NCBI GenBank assembly: GCA_046051225.1
Contig: JBJOOR010000010.1
Span: 1 to 64,000, forward strand
From: CAIODY01 sp046051225
GTDB lineage: Bacteria; Bacteroidota; Bacteroidia; Chitinophagales; CAIODY01
Reading direction: 5' to 3'
DNA: 64,000 bases
The position numbers and the translations under genes were made by a program. Position 1 is the first letter of the stretch; each line of letters begins with the position of its first letter. The notes under the pieces were generated by a model, which saw nothing but the letters and a program-made list of their open reading frames with translations, did not search any database and had not been told where the DNA came from. Of the stretch, positions 43,891 to 52,086 are shown piece by piece.

Positions 43891-43960
43891 ATAGACTAAA
43901 TTCCACTTGCATCCTTGTTGGCGATACACATGCCTGCGCCCCAAACAAGGACGAGCTGCG
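43891..43960 (-). repeat. Interspersed palindromic repeat, copy D
   Basis: On the minus strand: CGCAGCTCGTCCTTGTTTGG, then GGCGCAGGCATGTGTATCG, then CCAACAAGGATGCAAGTGG, then AATTTAGTCTAT. Its stem carries compensating changes (CTTGTTTGG/CCAACAAG instead of CTCGTTTGG/CCAACGAG), which suggests selection on pairing. Confidence 0.85.
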
Positions 43961-44096
43961 TTCTTCCTATCGAAAAAGCAAAATTTTATAATCAAATACA
44001 ATTTTTATGATTCTCAATTCTATAATTTTTCTTTATAATTATATAACATATTTACAGATAAATCAACCCATTTTTGTACAGCATAAAAATAAATAT

Positions 44097-44363
44097 ATGC
44101 AGCCTATGCAAATCAAAAAAAATATAGCCATCAGCGATACAGGCTTTGTATTCGACCCAGGTAATGGCGATTCGTTTTCAGTAAATCCAATAGGATTAGA
44201 AATTTTAAAATTATTAAAAGATGGTCAGTCGGAAGATGAAATCAAAAAAAATATAGTATCAAAATATCAAGTAGATAATGATACAGTTGAAAAAGATTTT
44301 TATGATTTTACTAAAATGATTGAAACACTTAAACTTACCGAAAGTGAAAAGAAGAAAGATTAA
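44097..44363 (+). CDS. PqqD-like/RRE-fold small protein
   Basis: 88 residues from the ATG at 44097; a longer ORF starts upstream but its N-terminal residues look non-coding. Sequence such as IAISDTGFVFDPGNGDSFSVNPIGLEILKLLKDGQSEDEIKKNIVSKYQVDNDTVEKDF is the PqqD/RiPP-recognition-element pattern: a beta-turn-beta part followed by helices. PqqD-like proteins usually hold a precursor peptide for a modifying enzyme. No precursor peptide is obvious nearby. The gene end overlaps the ATP-grasp gene start, so the two are co-translated. Family call by pattern recognition. Confidence 0.7.
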   Translation: MQPMQIKKNIAISDTGFVFDPGNGDSFSVNPIGLEILKLLKDGQSEDEIKKNIVSKYQVDNDTVEKDFYDFTKMIETLKLTESEKKKD

Positions 44364-45393
44364 TGTAGCCATTACAGGCTTAAATAATGTGGATAGCCCA
44401 GGGCCTGGAATACCCGTTATTCGTGGTTTGTTGGATAGCCAAGAATTTGATGTAAAAATAATTGGATTAAGCTACGATGCTTTAGAGCCTGGTATTTATA
44501 TGCATGATTTGGTAAGCAAATCGTATCAAATACCATTGCCAAGTGCAGGCATTAAAACAATTTTTGAAAGAATAAAATACATTCATGAAATAGAAAAAAT
44601 TGATGTACTGATTCCAAATTTTGATGCCGAGCTTTTTAATTTTATAAAGATGAGTGAGCAGCTTGAAAATGAATTAGGCATTAAAACTTTTTTACCAACG
44701 CTTGAACAATTTGAAGAACGACACAAATCAAACTTAAATTCATTTGGCGAAAAATACGGTATCAAAGTGCCAAAAAGTAAAATGATTTATAGCATTAATG
44801 AAATACCAATGTTGTTTCAAGATTTTACTTATCCGCTTGTGGTAAAAGGAAAATTTTATGATGCTTCGGTGGCCTACAATCAAGAACAAGCTATTACATA
44901 TTTTAATAAAATAGCCAGCAAATGGGGCTTGCCCATTATCATTCAACAATTTACTTATGGTACCGAAGTAAATGTAACAGCCATTGGCGATGGCAAAGGC
45001 AATACAATTGGCGCTGTGCCAATGCGTAAAACTTTTATTACCGATAAAGGCAAAGCATGGGCTGGTATTACATTGCAAGATGAAACACTTTTAGAAATTG
45101 CAACCCATATGATTTCTAAATGCAAATGGAAAGGTGCTTGCGAATTAGAAATGATTAAAACCAACGAAGGCGAATATTATTTGATTGAAATAAATCCACG
45201 TTTTCCAGCATGGGTTTATTTGGCTGTTGGCGCTGGGCAAAATCATCCTGAAGCATTATTGAAAATGGCTTTGGGCGAAAAGGTTGAACCATTTACAAAT
45301 CATGATATTGGTAAAATGTTTATCAGATATAGTTATGATATGATTTGCGATTTAAAAGAATTTGAAACCATTTCAACAACTGGAGAATTATAG
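44344..45393 (+). CDS. ATP-grasp ligase
   Basis: 349 residues from the GTG at 44344 (VKRRKINVAITGLNN), overlapping the upstream gene by 20 bases. An ATP-grasp enzyme of the CarB-like carboxylate-amine ligase type: pre-ATP-grasp segment with GPGIPVIRGLLDS, ATP-binding Lys in YPLVVKGKFYDA, and metal-binding ACELEMI...EYYLIEINPRFPAW. The family makes acyl-phosphate intermediates and couples them to an amine or thiol. Here it probably joins an amino acid to an acceptor, perhaps bound to the PqqD-like partner. The actual substrate cannot be read. A TTG further upstream (44320) is an alternative start. Confidence 0.85.
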   Translation: MKRRKINVAITGLNNVDSPGPGIPVIRGLLDSQEFDVKIIGLSYDALEPGIYMHDLVSKSYQIPLPSAGIKTIFERIKYIHEIEKIDVLIPNFDAELFNFIKMSEQLENELGIKTFLPTLEQFEERHKSNLNSFGEKYGIKVPKSKMIYSINEIPMLFQDFTYPLVVKGKFYDASVAYNQEQAITYFNKIASKWGLPIIIQQFTYGTEVNVTAIGDGKGNTIGAVPMRKTFITDKGKAWAGITLQDETLLEIATHMISKCKWKGACELEMIKTNEGEYYLIEINPRFPAWVYLAVGAGQNHPEALLKMALGEKVEPFTNHDIGKMFIRYSYDMICDLKEFETISTTGEL

Positions 45394-45445
45394 AAAATTT
45401 TTAGTTGCTGGTGATTAGTTTTTAGTTAAAAATAAATTTATAAAA

Positions 45446-46804
45446 ATGAAAAGATTACAATACGAACGTCCGCTGATACAACGCATTAATGGCGGTTTGA
45501 TGAATAAATTTGGAACTAAAACCGAATATGCACCCGTTACGCATATTGATGAAGTTTCAGTAAAAAGTTTGATAGCAGAATTTGGTTCGCCACTTTTTGT
45601 AATCAGCGAACGAACTATTAGAAATACTTATAAAGAAGCCGTTAGAGCTTTTAAAACTCGTTATCCAAAAATTCAATTTGCTTGGAGTTATAAAACCAAT
45701 TACATCAATTCGGTTTGTAATGTTTTTCATCAAGAAGGTTCGTGGGCAGAGGTTGTAAGCGGCTTTGAATATGAAAAAGCGTTGAACAATGGTGTGCCTG
45801 GTAATAAAATTTTATTTAATGGCCCAGATAAAACAGAAAGCGAATTACGAATTGCAATCAAAAATAATTCGCCCATTCATATCGACCATTTAGATGAATT
45901 ATATTTATTAAATGAGTTGGCAGAAGAAATGGATATGCGACCAAATGTAGCCATTAGAGTAAACATGGATACGGGCATTTATCCTATTTGGGATAGATTT
46001 GGTTTTAATTATGAAAACGGACAAGCTTGGGATGCTATTAATAAAATTGTATTAGCCGATAAATTAGAATTGATTGGTTTGCATTGCCATATCGGCACGT
46101 TTATGTTGTCGCCAAGTGCTTATGGTATTGCTGCTTCAAAAATGAGCGATTTAGCATTAGGCATTAAAAAGAAATACAGAAAAAATATTCAGTATATTGA
46201 TATGGGCGGCGGCTTTGCATCTAAAAACACATTGAAAGGTTCGTATTTACAAGGTGTTGATACCAATCCATCATTCGACCAATTTGCAGAGGCGATAACA
46301 ACTTCTATTTTAAATGCAGGATTTACACAAGAAGAATTACCACTTTTAATTTTAGAAACAGGCAGAGCATTAATTGATGAAGCTGGATATTTATTAGGAA
46401 CTGTAATTTCGAACAAGCGATTAAGCGATGGCAGACGAGCTACCATTATGGACTTTGGTGTAAATATTATGTTCACCTCATTTTGGTACGACCATAAAAT
46501 AAGCCCTGCTCAAGAGTTTAGTAATTATACCGAAGATTCAATTGTGTTTGGACCATTGTGTATGAATATTGATGTGATAAGAGAACACATTACATTACCA
46601 CCATTAAAGCGAAATGATAATGTAGTTGTGCATTGTGTAGGTGCATATAATATGACTCAATGGATGCAATTTATATCTTTACGCCCAGCCGTAGTGATGA
46701 TTGATATGAAATCGAAACCACATATTATTCGTCAACGTGAAAATTTACAAAACATGGAATCGGCAGAAGTAAAGCCAGATTATTTGAAAGAATTTAAATT
46801 GTAA
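45446..46804 (+). CDS. Diaminopimelate-decarboxylase-like PLP enzyme
   Basis: 452 residues. Fold-type III PLP enzyme: Lys83 in FAWSYKTNYI holds PLP; GLHCHIGT (about 211-218), the glycine run DMGGGF (252-257), ETGRAL (304-309) and FGPLC near 371 (the Cys and later Tyr of the partner subunit) complete the site. It resembles LysA and ornithine/arginine-type decarboxylases, but lacks close LysA features such as EPGR (here ETGR) and is flanked by ATP-grasp and RRE-like genes. A substrate other than diaminopimelate is therefore likely. It follows the ATP-grasp gene by 52 bases. Confidence 0.85.
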   Translation: MKRLQYERPLIQRINGGLMNKFGTKTEYAPVTHIDEVSVKSLIAEFGSPLFVISERTIRNTYKEAVRAFKTRYPKIQFAWSYKTNYINSVCNVFHQEGSWAEVVSGFEYEKALNNGVPGNKILFNGPDKTESELRIAIKNNSPIHIDHLDELYLLNELAEEMDMRPNVAIRVNMDTGIYPIWDRFGFNYENGQAWDAINKIVLADKLELIGLHCHIGTFMLSPSAYGIAASKMSDLALGIKKKYRKNIQYIDMGGGFASKNTLKGSYLQGVDTNPSFDQFAEAITTSILNAGFTQEELPLLILETGRALIDEAGYLLGTVISNKRLSDGRRATIMDFGVNIMFTSFWYDHKISPAQEFSNYTEDSIVFGPLCMNIDVIREHITLPPLKRNDNVVVHCVGAYNMTQWMQFISLRPAVVMIDMKSKPHIIRQRENLQNMESAEVKPDYLKEFKL

Positions 46805-46852
46805 GAAAATAGAATTGAGAATTTAGTAGTTAGAATTTAGAAAACTAAATAT

Positions 46853-46885
46853 CTGCTTCATTGTGTCTCTGTGGTAAAAATTGGA
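46853..46885 (+). repeat. Degenerate short repeat, copy 1
   Basis: TCTGCTTCATTGTGTCTCTG then TGGTAAAAATTG. A related sequence, CTCTGCGCCTTTGTTTCTCT then TTGGTAAAATTG, lies at 47916-47949, on the other side of the T9SS gene. Such CTCTGTGTCTCTGTGGTAAA elements are common in Bacteroidota genomes. Confidence 0.6.
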
Positions 46886-46977
46886 AAATAATATTAGATA
46901 TATGGAAACATAGAAAAGTCTGATTACGAAAAAGGGTATTAGTAGCAAAATTGACAGACATTTTAATAAATCATTAA

Positions 46978-47877
46978 ATGAAAAAAACATTACTAATTAT
47001 ATTATTTATAACTAATAGCTTAATAAGTTATTGTCAATTTTGGGGTGGTGTTCAATGTAACTTTGATACATCAAATCTACGAAATCCGATGTATCAATTT
47101 TATTTTGATACAACATTACATGCCCAAAATAAATGGCAAATTGGTCATCCTAATAAAACAATATTTGATTCAGCTTATTCAAATCCTAATGCACTTTTAA
47201 CTGATACTTTATTCAAAGTGCCAGCATCTGACACTTCAATTTTTTATGTAAAACAAGTATATTTTTTTTTACCATTTAATTTACACTATAGGTTGAAATT
47301 CAAATATAAAATGGATGGAGATATAAACGATTTTGGGAAAATTGAAGTTTTTAGCCAAAAGGATTTAGCTTGGATCGATATTCTCAAGCAAGATACATTC
47401 TACAATATTAGTTATCCATTATTTAAACCTAACCTATCAGGCGCAACAATGGGATGGAAAAATTTTTATGCTGATTTTTCTAAATCATTGTTCTTTGATA
47501 ATACTGGATTTGTAAGTGATACAATATTTTTAAAGTTTACTTATATCACTGACAGTAGCACAACCCTTCATGATGGTTGGATGATTGATGATTTTTTTAT
47601 TCAAGATGATTGGTATTGGGGAGTTGATAAGATTGGTCAAAAAAAAGAAGTTGTAATTTTTCCAAATCCTGCTGATAATGTAATTACAATTACTGGTGAA
47701 AATTTGATTGAGAATGCAAAAATTAGTATTTATAATACACTGGGTCAAATTATTTTAGAACTTAGAAATAATAAATCGAATACAATAAACACAAGTGAAC
47801 TACCATTAGGTTTATATACACTGAAATACTGCGATAAAGAAAAAAATTTCAGTAAAAAATTTATGGTTATACATTAG
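46978..47877 (+). CDS. T9SS type A sorting-domain protein
   Basis: 299 residues. Signal peptide (to ISYCQ, about 20), a beta-sandwich-like body (YRLKFKYKMDGDINDFGKIE, GWMIDDFFIQDDWYW, as in MAM/choice-of-anchor domains) and a sorting domain (about 220-299: VVIFPNPADNVITITGENLI ... GLYTLKYCDKEKNFSKKFMVIH). It interrupts the otherwise operon-like cluster between the PLP enzyme and the transporter-peptidase gene, and the flanks carry a degenerate short repeat. It may be a later insertion. Function unknown. Confidence 0.8.
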   Translation: MKKTLLIILFITNSLISYCQFWGGVQCNFDTSNLRNPMYQFYFDTTLHAQNKWQIGHPNKTIFDSAYSNPNALLTDTLFKVPASDTSIFYVKQVYFFLPFNLHYRLKFKYKMDGDINDFGKIEVFSQKDLAWIDILKQDTFYNISYPLFKPNLSGATMGWKNFYADFSKSLFFDNTGFVSDTIFLKFTYITDSSTTLHDGWMIDDFFIQDDWYWGVDKIGQKKEVVIFPNPADNVITITGENLIENAKISIYNTLGQIILELRNNKSNTINTSELPLGLYTLKYCDKEKNFSKKFMVIH

Positions 47878-47915
47878 TTAATAATCAAGGACTTTGAGTT
47901 TTTTATTTTAAATAA

Positions 47916-47949
47916 CTCTGCGCCTTTGTTTCTCTTTGGTAAAATTGTA
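47916..47949 (+). repeat. Degenerate short repeat, copy 2
   Basis: CTCTGCGCCTTTGTTTCTCT followed by TTGGTAAAATTG. Same direction as the copy at 46853, on the other side of the T9SS gene. Confidence 0.6.
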
Positions 47950-47964
47950 TTATAAAATAAAACC

Positions 47965-50169
47965 TTGAACCGAACTATAAAAAATATTGTAACCGAATTG
48001 GGGAATAGTGTTATAAACAGCTATTCGCAAATGTTTTTTTCTGATAATAGAATATTTGCTTATTTTATTATTGCAGCTACTTTTATCAACCCTGGTGCAG
48101 GTTTTAGCGGTTTATTAAGTTTAATATTTGCTTATTTATTTGCTAAATGGATAAGCTTTGATAAAGCATTAATCACATCGGGTTCTTTAATTTTTAATAG
48201 CTTGATGATTGGATTGATAATGGGAATGCAATTCAAATTTGATATTTCATTTTTTATTTTATTACTCATTTTTTCGGCTCTTACAGTAATGCTTTCAAAA
48301 GCGTATTATATTATTTTAAGCAAATATGGCTTGCCATTTTTAAGCCTTCCTTTTATATCAGCATTTTGGATTTTTTTATTCTGCAATCGTAGTTTTGAAA
48401 TATTAGAAATTGATAAATCGAATTTATATTTCTACAATGAATTATATTCTTTAGGCGGAAATAAATTGGTAGGATTTTATGAATTCTTAAACAATCTTCA
48501 GCTATCCATTTTTATTGAATCATACTTTAAATCGCTTGGTGCTATTTATTTACAGCATAATATTATTGCTGGAATTTTAATTGCCATTGGGCTTTTATAT
48601 TATTCACGAATCGCATTTACACTTTCTGTAATTGGCTATGCCACAGGTTTTTTCTTTTCGAATTATGTGTTAGGAAATGTAAATTATCTAACCTATGGCT
48701 ACATTGGTTTCAACTATATTTTAGCCGCCATTTCATTAGGTGGCTTTTATATTATTCCTTCAAAAAAAAGTTATTTATTAGCTGCTTGCAGTTGTGTTAT
48801 CATTGTAATCATTCAAGTTTCGATGATGAAATTATTTTCATTATTGCAAGTACCATTGTTCAGTTTGCCATCAGCCATTTTTATTTTAATCTGTTTATTA
48901 ACGCTAAAAAACAGAGCTATTTCAAATGGATTAGATATGGTTTTGTATCAAACATTTTCGCCCGAAAAAAATTTATATCGCTTTAAAAATAATACCGAAC
49001 GATATAGCAAAAATACTTTTGTATTAATCAATCCACCATTTTTTGGCGATTGGTATGTATCACAAGGACATCATGGAAGCATTACCCACAAAGGCGATTA
49101 CAGCCATGCTTGGGATTTTGTAATTGCAGATGATACCAGAAAAACATTCAAATTACCTGGCAAAAATGTAACTGATTTTTATTGTTATAATGTTCCTGTG
49201 GTTTCGCCAGCAGCTGGTTATGTATATCAAATTATTGATGGCATTGATGATAATGAAATTGGCGAAGTTGATTTGAATAACAATTGGGGAAACACCATTA
49301 TTATCAAACATTCCGATTTTTTATTTTCAAAAATAAGTCATCTAAAAAAAGAAAGTTTTAAAGTATACGAAGGGCAATATGTATATGCAGGCACTGTGCT
49401 TGCAAGCTGCGGTAATAGTGGTCGTTCGCCCGAACCACATTTGCATTTTCAATTGCAAAGCACACCTTATATTGGTTCAAAAACAATTCAATATCCGTTA
49501 AGTTATTTTATCACAAAACAAATTTCGGGCAAACAGATTTTTAATTCGTTCGATTATCCAAAAGAAAATTCGGTAGTTAGTGGCATTCAAATTACACCAC
49601 TTTTAGGCAAAGCATTTTATTTTACACCTGGTAAAACTATTTCGTTTGAAGTGAAAATAGAGAATGAAAAAACAGAAATTATTCGTTGGGAATTTTTAAC
49701 CGATTCGTTAAATCAAACTTATATTTATTGCCACAATACCAATAGCATAGCCTATTACGTAAATAATTACACATTATTTTATTTCACCAATTTTACGGGC
49801 GATAAAAATTCATTGCTTCATTATTTTTTTATTGGCGCTCATAAAATATTATTAGGTTATTATGCCGATATTGAAGTAAGCGACATATTACCAATTGAAC
49901 ATTTATACAGTGGAATTTCAAAATTTTTGCAAGATTTTATAGCACCGTTTAAACTTTATCTAAAACCAGCATTCAAAGCTAAGTTTGAAAGTATAGATGA
50001 TTTACATTATCCAAAAAATTTAACAATTAAAACAGAAGCACAAATAAAATTTAATTCAAGAATATTGAAACAACAAGATTTTACAATTGAAATTAATGAA
50101 AATGGAATTTTGAAATTCAGTTGTATTTCAAATAAAAAAACAATAATTGCAACATGCATAAATGGCTAA
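47965..50169 (+). CDS. Urea-transporter-like/M23 peptidase fusion protein
   Basis: 734 residues. The N-terminal 330 or so residues form about ten membrane helices with the duplicated urea-transporter (UT) pattern: NPGAGFSGLLSL...LITSGSLIFNSLMIGLIMG and again TYGYIGFNYILAAISLGGFY. A LytM/M23 metallopeptidase domain follows (about 360-510: HKGDYSHAWDFVIAD with His and Asp ligands, HSDFLFSKISHLK, and HLHFQLQS), then a beta-rich C-terminus of about 200 residues. The peptidase probably faces the periplasm and cuts peptide cross-links. The only in-frame start near the front is TTG at 47965; the next is ATG at about 48031, inside the first transmembrane region. The stop overlaps the next gene by 16 bases. 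Confidence 0.8.
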   Translation: MNRTIKNIVTELGNSVINSYSQMFFSDNRIFAYFIIAATFINPGAGFSGLLSLIFAYLFAKWISFDKALITSGSLIFNSLMIGLIMGMQFKFDISFFILLLIFSALTVMLSKAYYIILSKYGLPFLSLPFISAFWIFLFCNRSFEILEIDKSNLYFYNELYSLGGNKLVGFYEFLNNLQLSIFIESYFKSLGAIYLQHNIIAGILIAIGLLYYSRIAFTLSVIGYATGFFFSNYVLGNVNYLTYGYIGFNYILAAISLGGFYIIPSKKSYLLAACSCVIIVIIQVSMMKLFSLLQVPLFSLPSAIFILICLLTLKNRAISNGLDMVLYQTFSPEKNLYRFKNNTERYSKNTFVLINPPFFGDWYVSQGHHGSITHKGDYSHAWDFVIADDTRKTFKLPGKNVTDFYCYNVPVVSPAAGYVYQIIDGIDDNEIGEVDLNNNWGNTIIIKHSDFLFSKISHLKKESFKVYEGQYVYAGTVLASCGNSGRSPEPHLHFQLQSTPYIGSKTIQYPLSYFITKQISGKQIFNSFDYPKENSVVSGIQITPLLGKAFYFTPGKTISFEVKIENEKTEIIRWEFLTDSLNQTYIYCHNTNSIAYYVNNYTLFYFTNFTGDKNSLLHYFFIGAHKILLGYYADIEVSDILPIEHLYSGISKFLQDFIAPFKLYLKPAFKAKFESIDDLHYPKNLTIKTEAQIKFNSRILKQQDFTIEINENGILKFSCISNKKTIIATCING

Positions 50170-51464
50170 TTATAATTTTATTTTCATTCATTTGTTTTTC
50201 GGCTAATGCCCAAAAACGAATGACAATAGGGCATTTGGATACATTGACTTACAAAAAATATATGAATGGCGATTGGGATGCGGTAATAAAATATGGCAAC
50301 AATGCCATCAAACATCACATAGATTTTTATTATTTACGATGCCGAATGGGCTATGCCTATTACATGAAAAAAAAATATAGAGCTTCGGCTTTTGAATATG
50401 AAAAGGCTTTGGTGTTATACCCCGAAGGAGCTGAAGCGTTGGAATATTTATACAATTGCTACATCGAAAATCAAGAGTTTGATAGAGCATCATCGGTGTA
50501 TAAAAAATTCTCTGATGAATTAAAATCTCGTATCCACGATTACCGAATTCCGATTGTAAAAAACATACAAATGAATTCGGGTATTAAGCATACTAACGTG
50601 TCGCAATCATTACGAGATATGACATTTACTTCCGTTGCCTTAGGGCATTATGTAGCACCAGGTTTATCTTTATTTCATCAATATTCGGGTTTACAGCAAG
50701 ATTTATATTCTTCATCCATTCGCCAACATCAATATTACATTTCGGCACATTTACCATTAAAAAAAGGCTGGCAAATAATGCCTGCATTTCATTATATCAA
50801 AACAAATGTATTGCCTGTAACGCCCACACCACCTAAATCTGCATCGTTGCAAATGATTGATAGTAGCAATTCTTTTGTAGGCAGTTTATTGATTTCGAAA
50901 GCAGCAAAAAATTTTGAAGTGGGATACAATATTTCATTTTCGAATTTTAATTCGGGTAATCAAATACAAAATAATTTGTTTGTTTTTTTGTTTCCATTAA
51001 GCAATAATAATTTATCAATTGGCATTTCGTTTTCAGCTTTAAATCAATCTAAAAATTTTAGAATTCAAACTACCGAAAAGTTAAAAAACAATCAAACCCG
51101 AACTATTACAAAAGATTCATTAGCAGCTTGGAAAAATTATATCCCAAGATTTCAAATTAATTATAAACCAATTAAGCAATTTGAAATGCAAGCATTTTAT
51201 ACGCTGCCAAATGCAATTAATAATAATGAGTTGAACGGCTTGATAGCAAACAATAGCATTGATATTACCAAACAAAAAATAGGCACTCATTTGCAATGGA
51301 ATATTTACAAAACTGTTTCGGTTTATGTTGATTATCAGTTTGAAAACAAGCACAAAGAAAAATCATCATTTTACAATTTGAACACACAAGCTTTACAAAC
51401 TATAAATGCATTTGATTATGTGAATCATATTGTATTTGCAGGCATTAAAATTTATTTATTCTAA
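50154..51464 (+). CDS. TPR plus beta-barrel outer-membrane-like protein
   Basis: 436 residues. Signal peptide (MHKWLIIILFSFICFSANAQ), TPR units in the first 130 residues (FYYLRCRMGYAYYMKKKYRA, GAEALEYLYNCYIENQEFDR), then about 300 residues of alternating strands ending FAGIKIYLF, a typical outer-membrane barrel C-terminus. It resembles the YaiO-type TPR/barrel layout, although I could not check this. It overlaps the preceding gene by 16 bases and precedes the last TPR gene by 15, so it belongs to one operon. Confidence 0.65.
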   Translation: MHKWLIIILFSFICFSANAQKRMTIGHLDTLTYKKYMNGDWDAVIKYGNNAIKHHIDFYYLRCRMGYAYYMKKKYRASAFEYEKALVLYPEGAEALEYLYNCYIENQEFDRASSVYKKFSDELKSRIHDYRIPIVKNIQMNSGIKHTNVSQSLRDMTFTSVALGHYVAPGLSLFHQYSGLQQDLYSSSIRQHQYYISAHLPLKKGWQIMPAFHYIKTNVLPVTPTPPKSASLQMIDSSNSFVGSLLISKAAKNFEVGYNISFSNFNSGNQIQNNLFVFLFPLSNNNLSIGISFSALNQSKNFRIQTTEKLKNNQTRTITKDSLAAWKNYIPRFQINYKPIKQFEMQAFYTLPNAINNNELNGLIANNSIDITKQKIGTHLQWNIYKTVSVYVDYQFENKHKEKSSFYNLNTQALQTINAFDYVNHIVFAGIKIYLF

Positions 51465-51479
51465 ATTATATTATCTATC

Positions 51480-52085
51480 ATGAAAAAAATATTCTTAACA
51501 CTGTTTTCAATTTTAGTAATACACTTTTTTGTTGATGCACAATCGCTTGAAGAAGCATTTTCAAAAAGCTATGCTTATGAAACAGCCACCAATTATACCG
51601 AAGCTATTAACGTTTTAAAAGCCGTATATAATCCTAAAAATTACGAATTAAATTTACGATTGGGCTATCTAAATTATGAAGCAAAAAAATATGCTGAATC
51701 CGTTGAATTTTATACAAAGTCGGTTGATTTAATGCCATTTTCTATTGAAGCAAAATTGGGGTTGGCTTTGCCATTATCCATGACAAATAATTGGAAACGA
51801 ATTACAGAATTGTATACAGATATTTTAAAAATTGACCCACAAAATAGCACTGTACTATACCGCATGGGTTTAATTTCATTTACTAACAAAGACTATAATT
51901 CGGCATATAAACATTTCGAAAAATTAGTAAACATGTATCCCTTTAGTTACGATGGATTATTGATGTATGCCTGGACAAATTATCAATTAGGAAAATTTGC
52001 AGATGCAAAAATTTTATTTAATAAAGTATTGCTTTTATCGCCAGCCGATAAATCAGCAAAAGAAGGATTGGGTTTGATAAAATAA
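51480..52085 (+). CDS. Exported TPR protein
   Basis: 201 residues with a signal peptide (MKKIFLTLFSILVIHFFVDA) and about five TPR units (NYELNLRLGYLNYEAKKYAE, SIEAKLGLALPLSMTNNWKR, STVLYRMGLISFTNKDYNSA, YDGLLMYAWTNYQLGKFADA). It is the last gene of the rightward cluster and probably pairs with the TPR/barrel protein in the envelope. Its stop is one base away from the stop of the convergent wecB gene. Confidence 0.75.
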   Translation: MKKIFLTLFSILVIHFFVDAQSLEEAFSKSYAYETATNYTEAINVLKAVYNPKNYELNLRLGYLNYEAKKYAESVEFYTKSVDLMPFSIEAKLGLALPLSMTNNWKRITELYTDILKIDPQNSTVLYRMGLISFTNKDYNSAYKHFEKLVNMYPFSYDGLLMYAWTNYQLGKFADAKILFNKVLLLSPADKSAKEGLGLIK

Positions 52086-52086
52086 A

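Larger units (their letters stand above)
43696..44096. other. Gene-free region with inverted palindromic repeats around a leader
   Basis: It contains copy C (43743-43800, plus orientation), leader copy 2 (43805-43887) and copy D (43891-43960, minus orientation). The two palindromic elements are in opposite orientation and bracket the leader. The stretch 43961-44096 holds the start region of the following cluster, with no clear promoter. Confidence 0.7.

Noticed and set aside
43743..43960. An insertion sequence or transposon between repeat copies C and D
   Set aside because: The enclosed segment is only about 90 bases and codes for no transposase. It could at most be a non-autonomous element, so it is reported only as a repeat structure.
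43732..44001. An 89-residue ORF on the minus strand
   Set aside because: It reads through repeat copy D, the leader and copy C. Its codons are just repeat sequence and it has no family resemblance.
44007..44096. N-terminal extension of the PqqD-like protein from an upstream start
   Set aside because: The 30 extra residues (MILNSIIFLYNYITYLQINQ...) are A+T-driven and precede the normal PqqD-like start; the ATG at 44097 or 44106 is a better choice.
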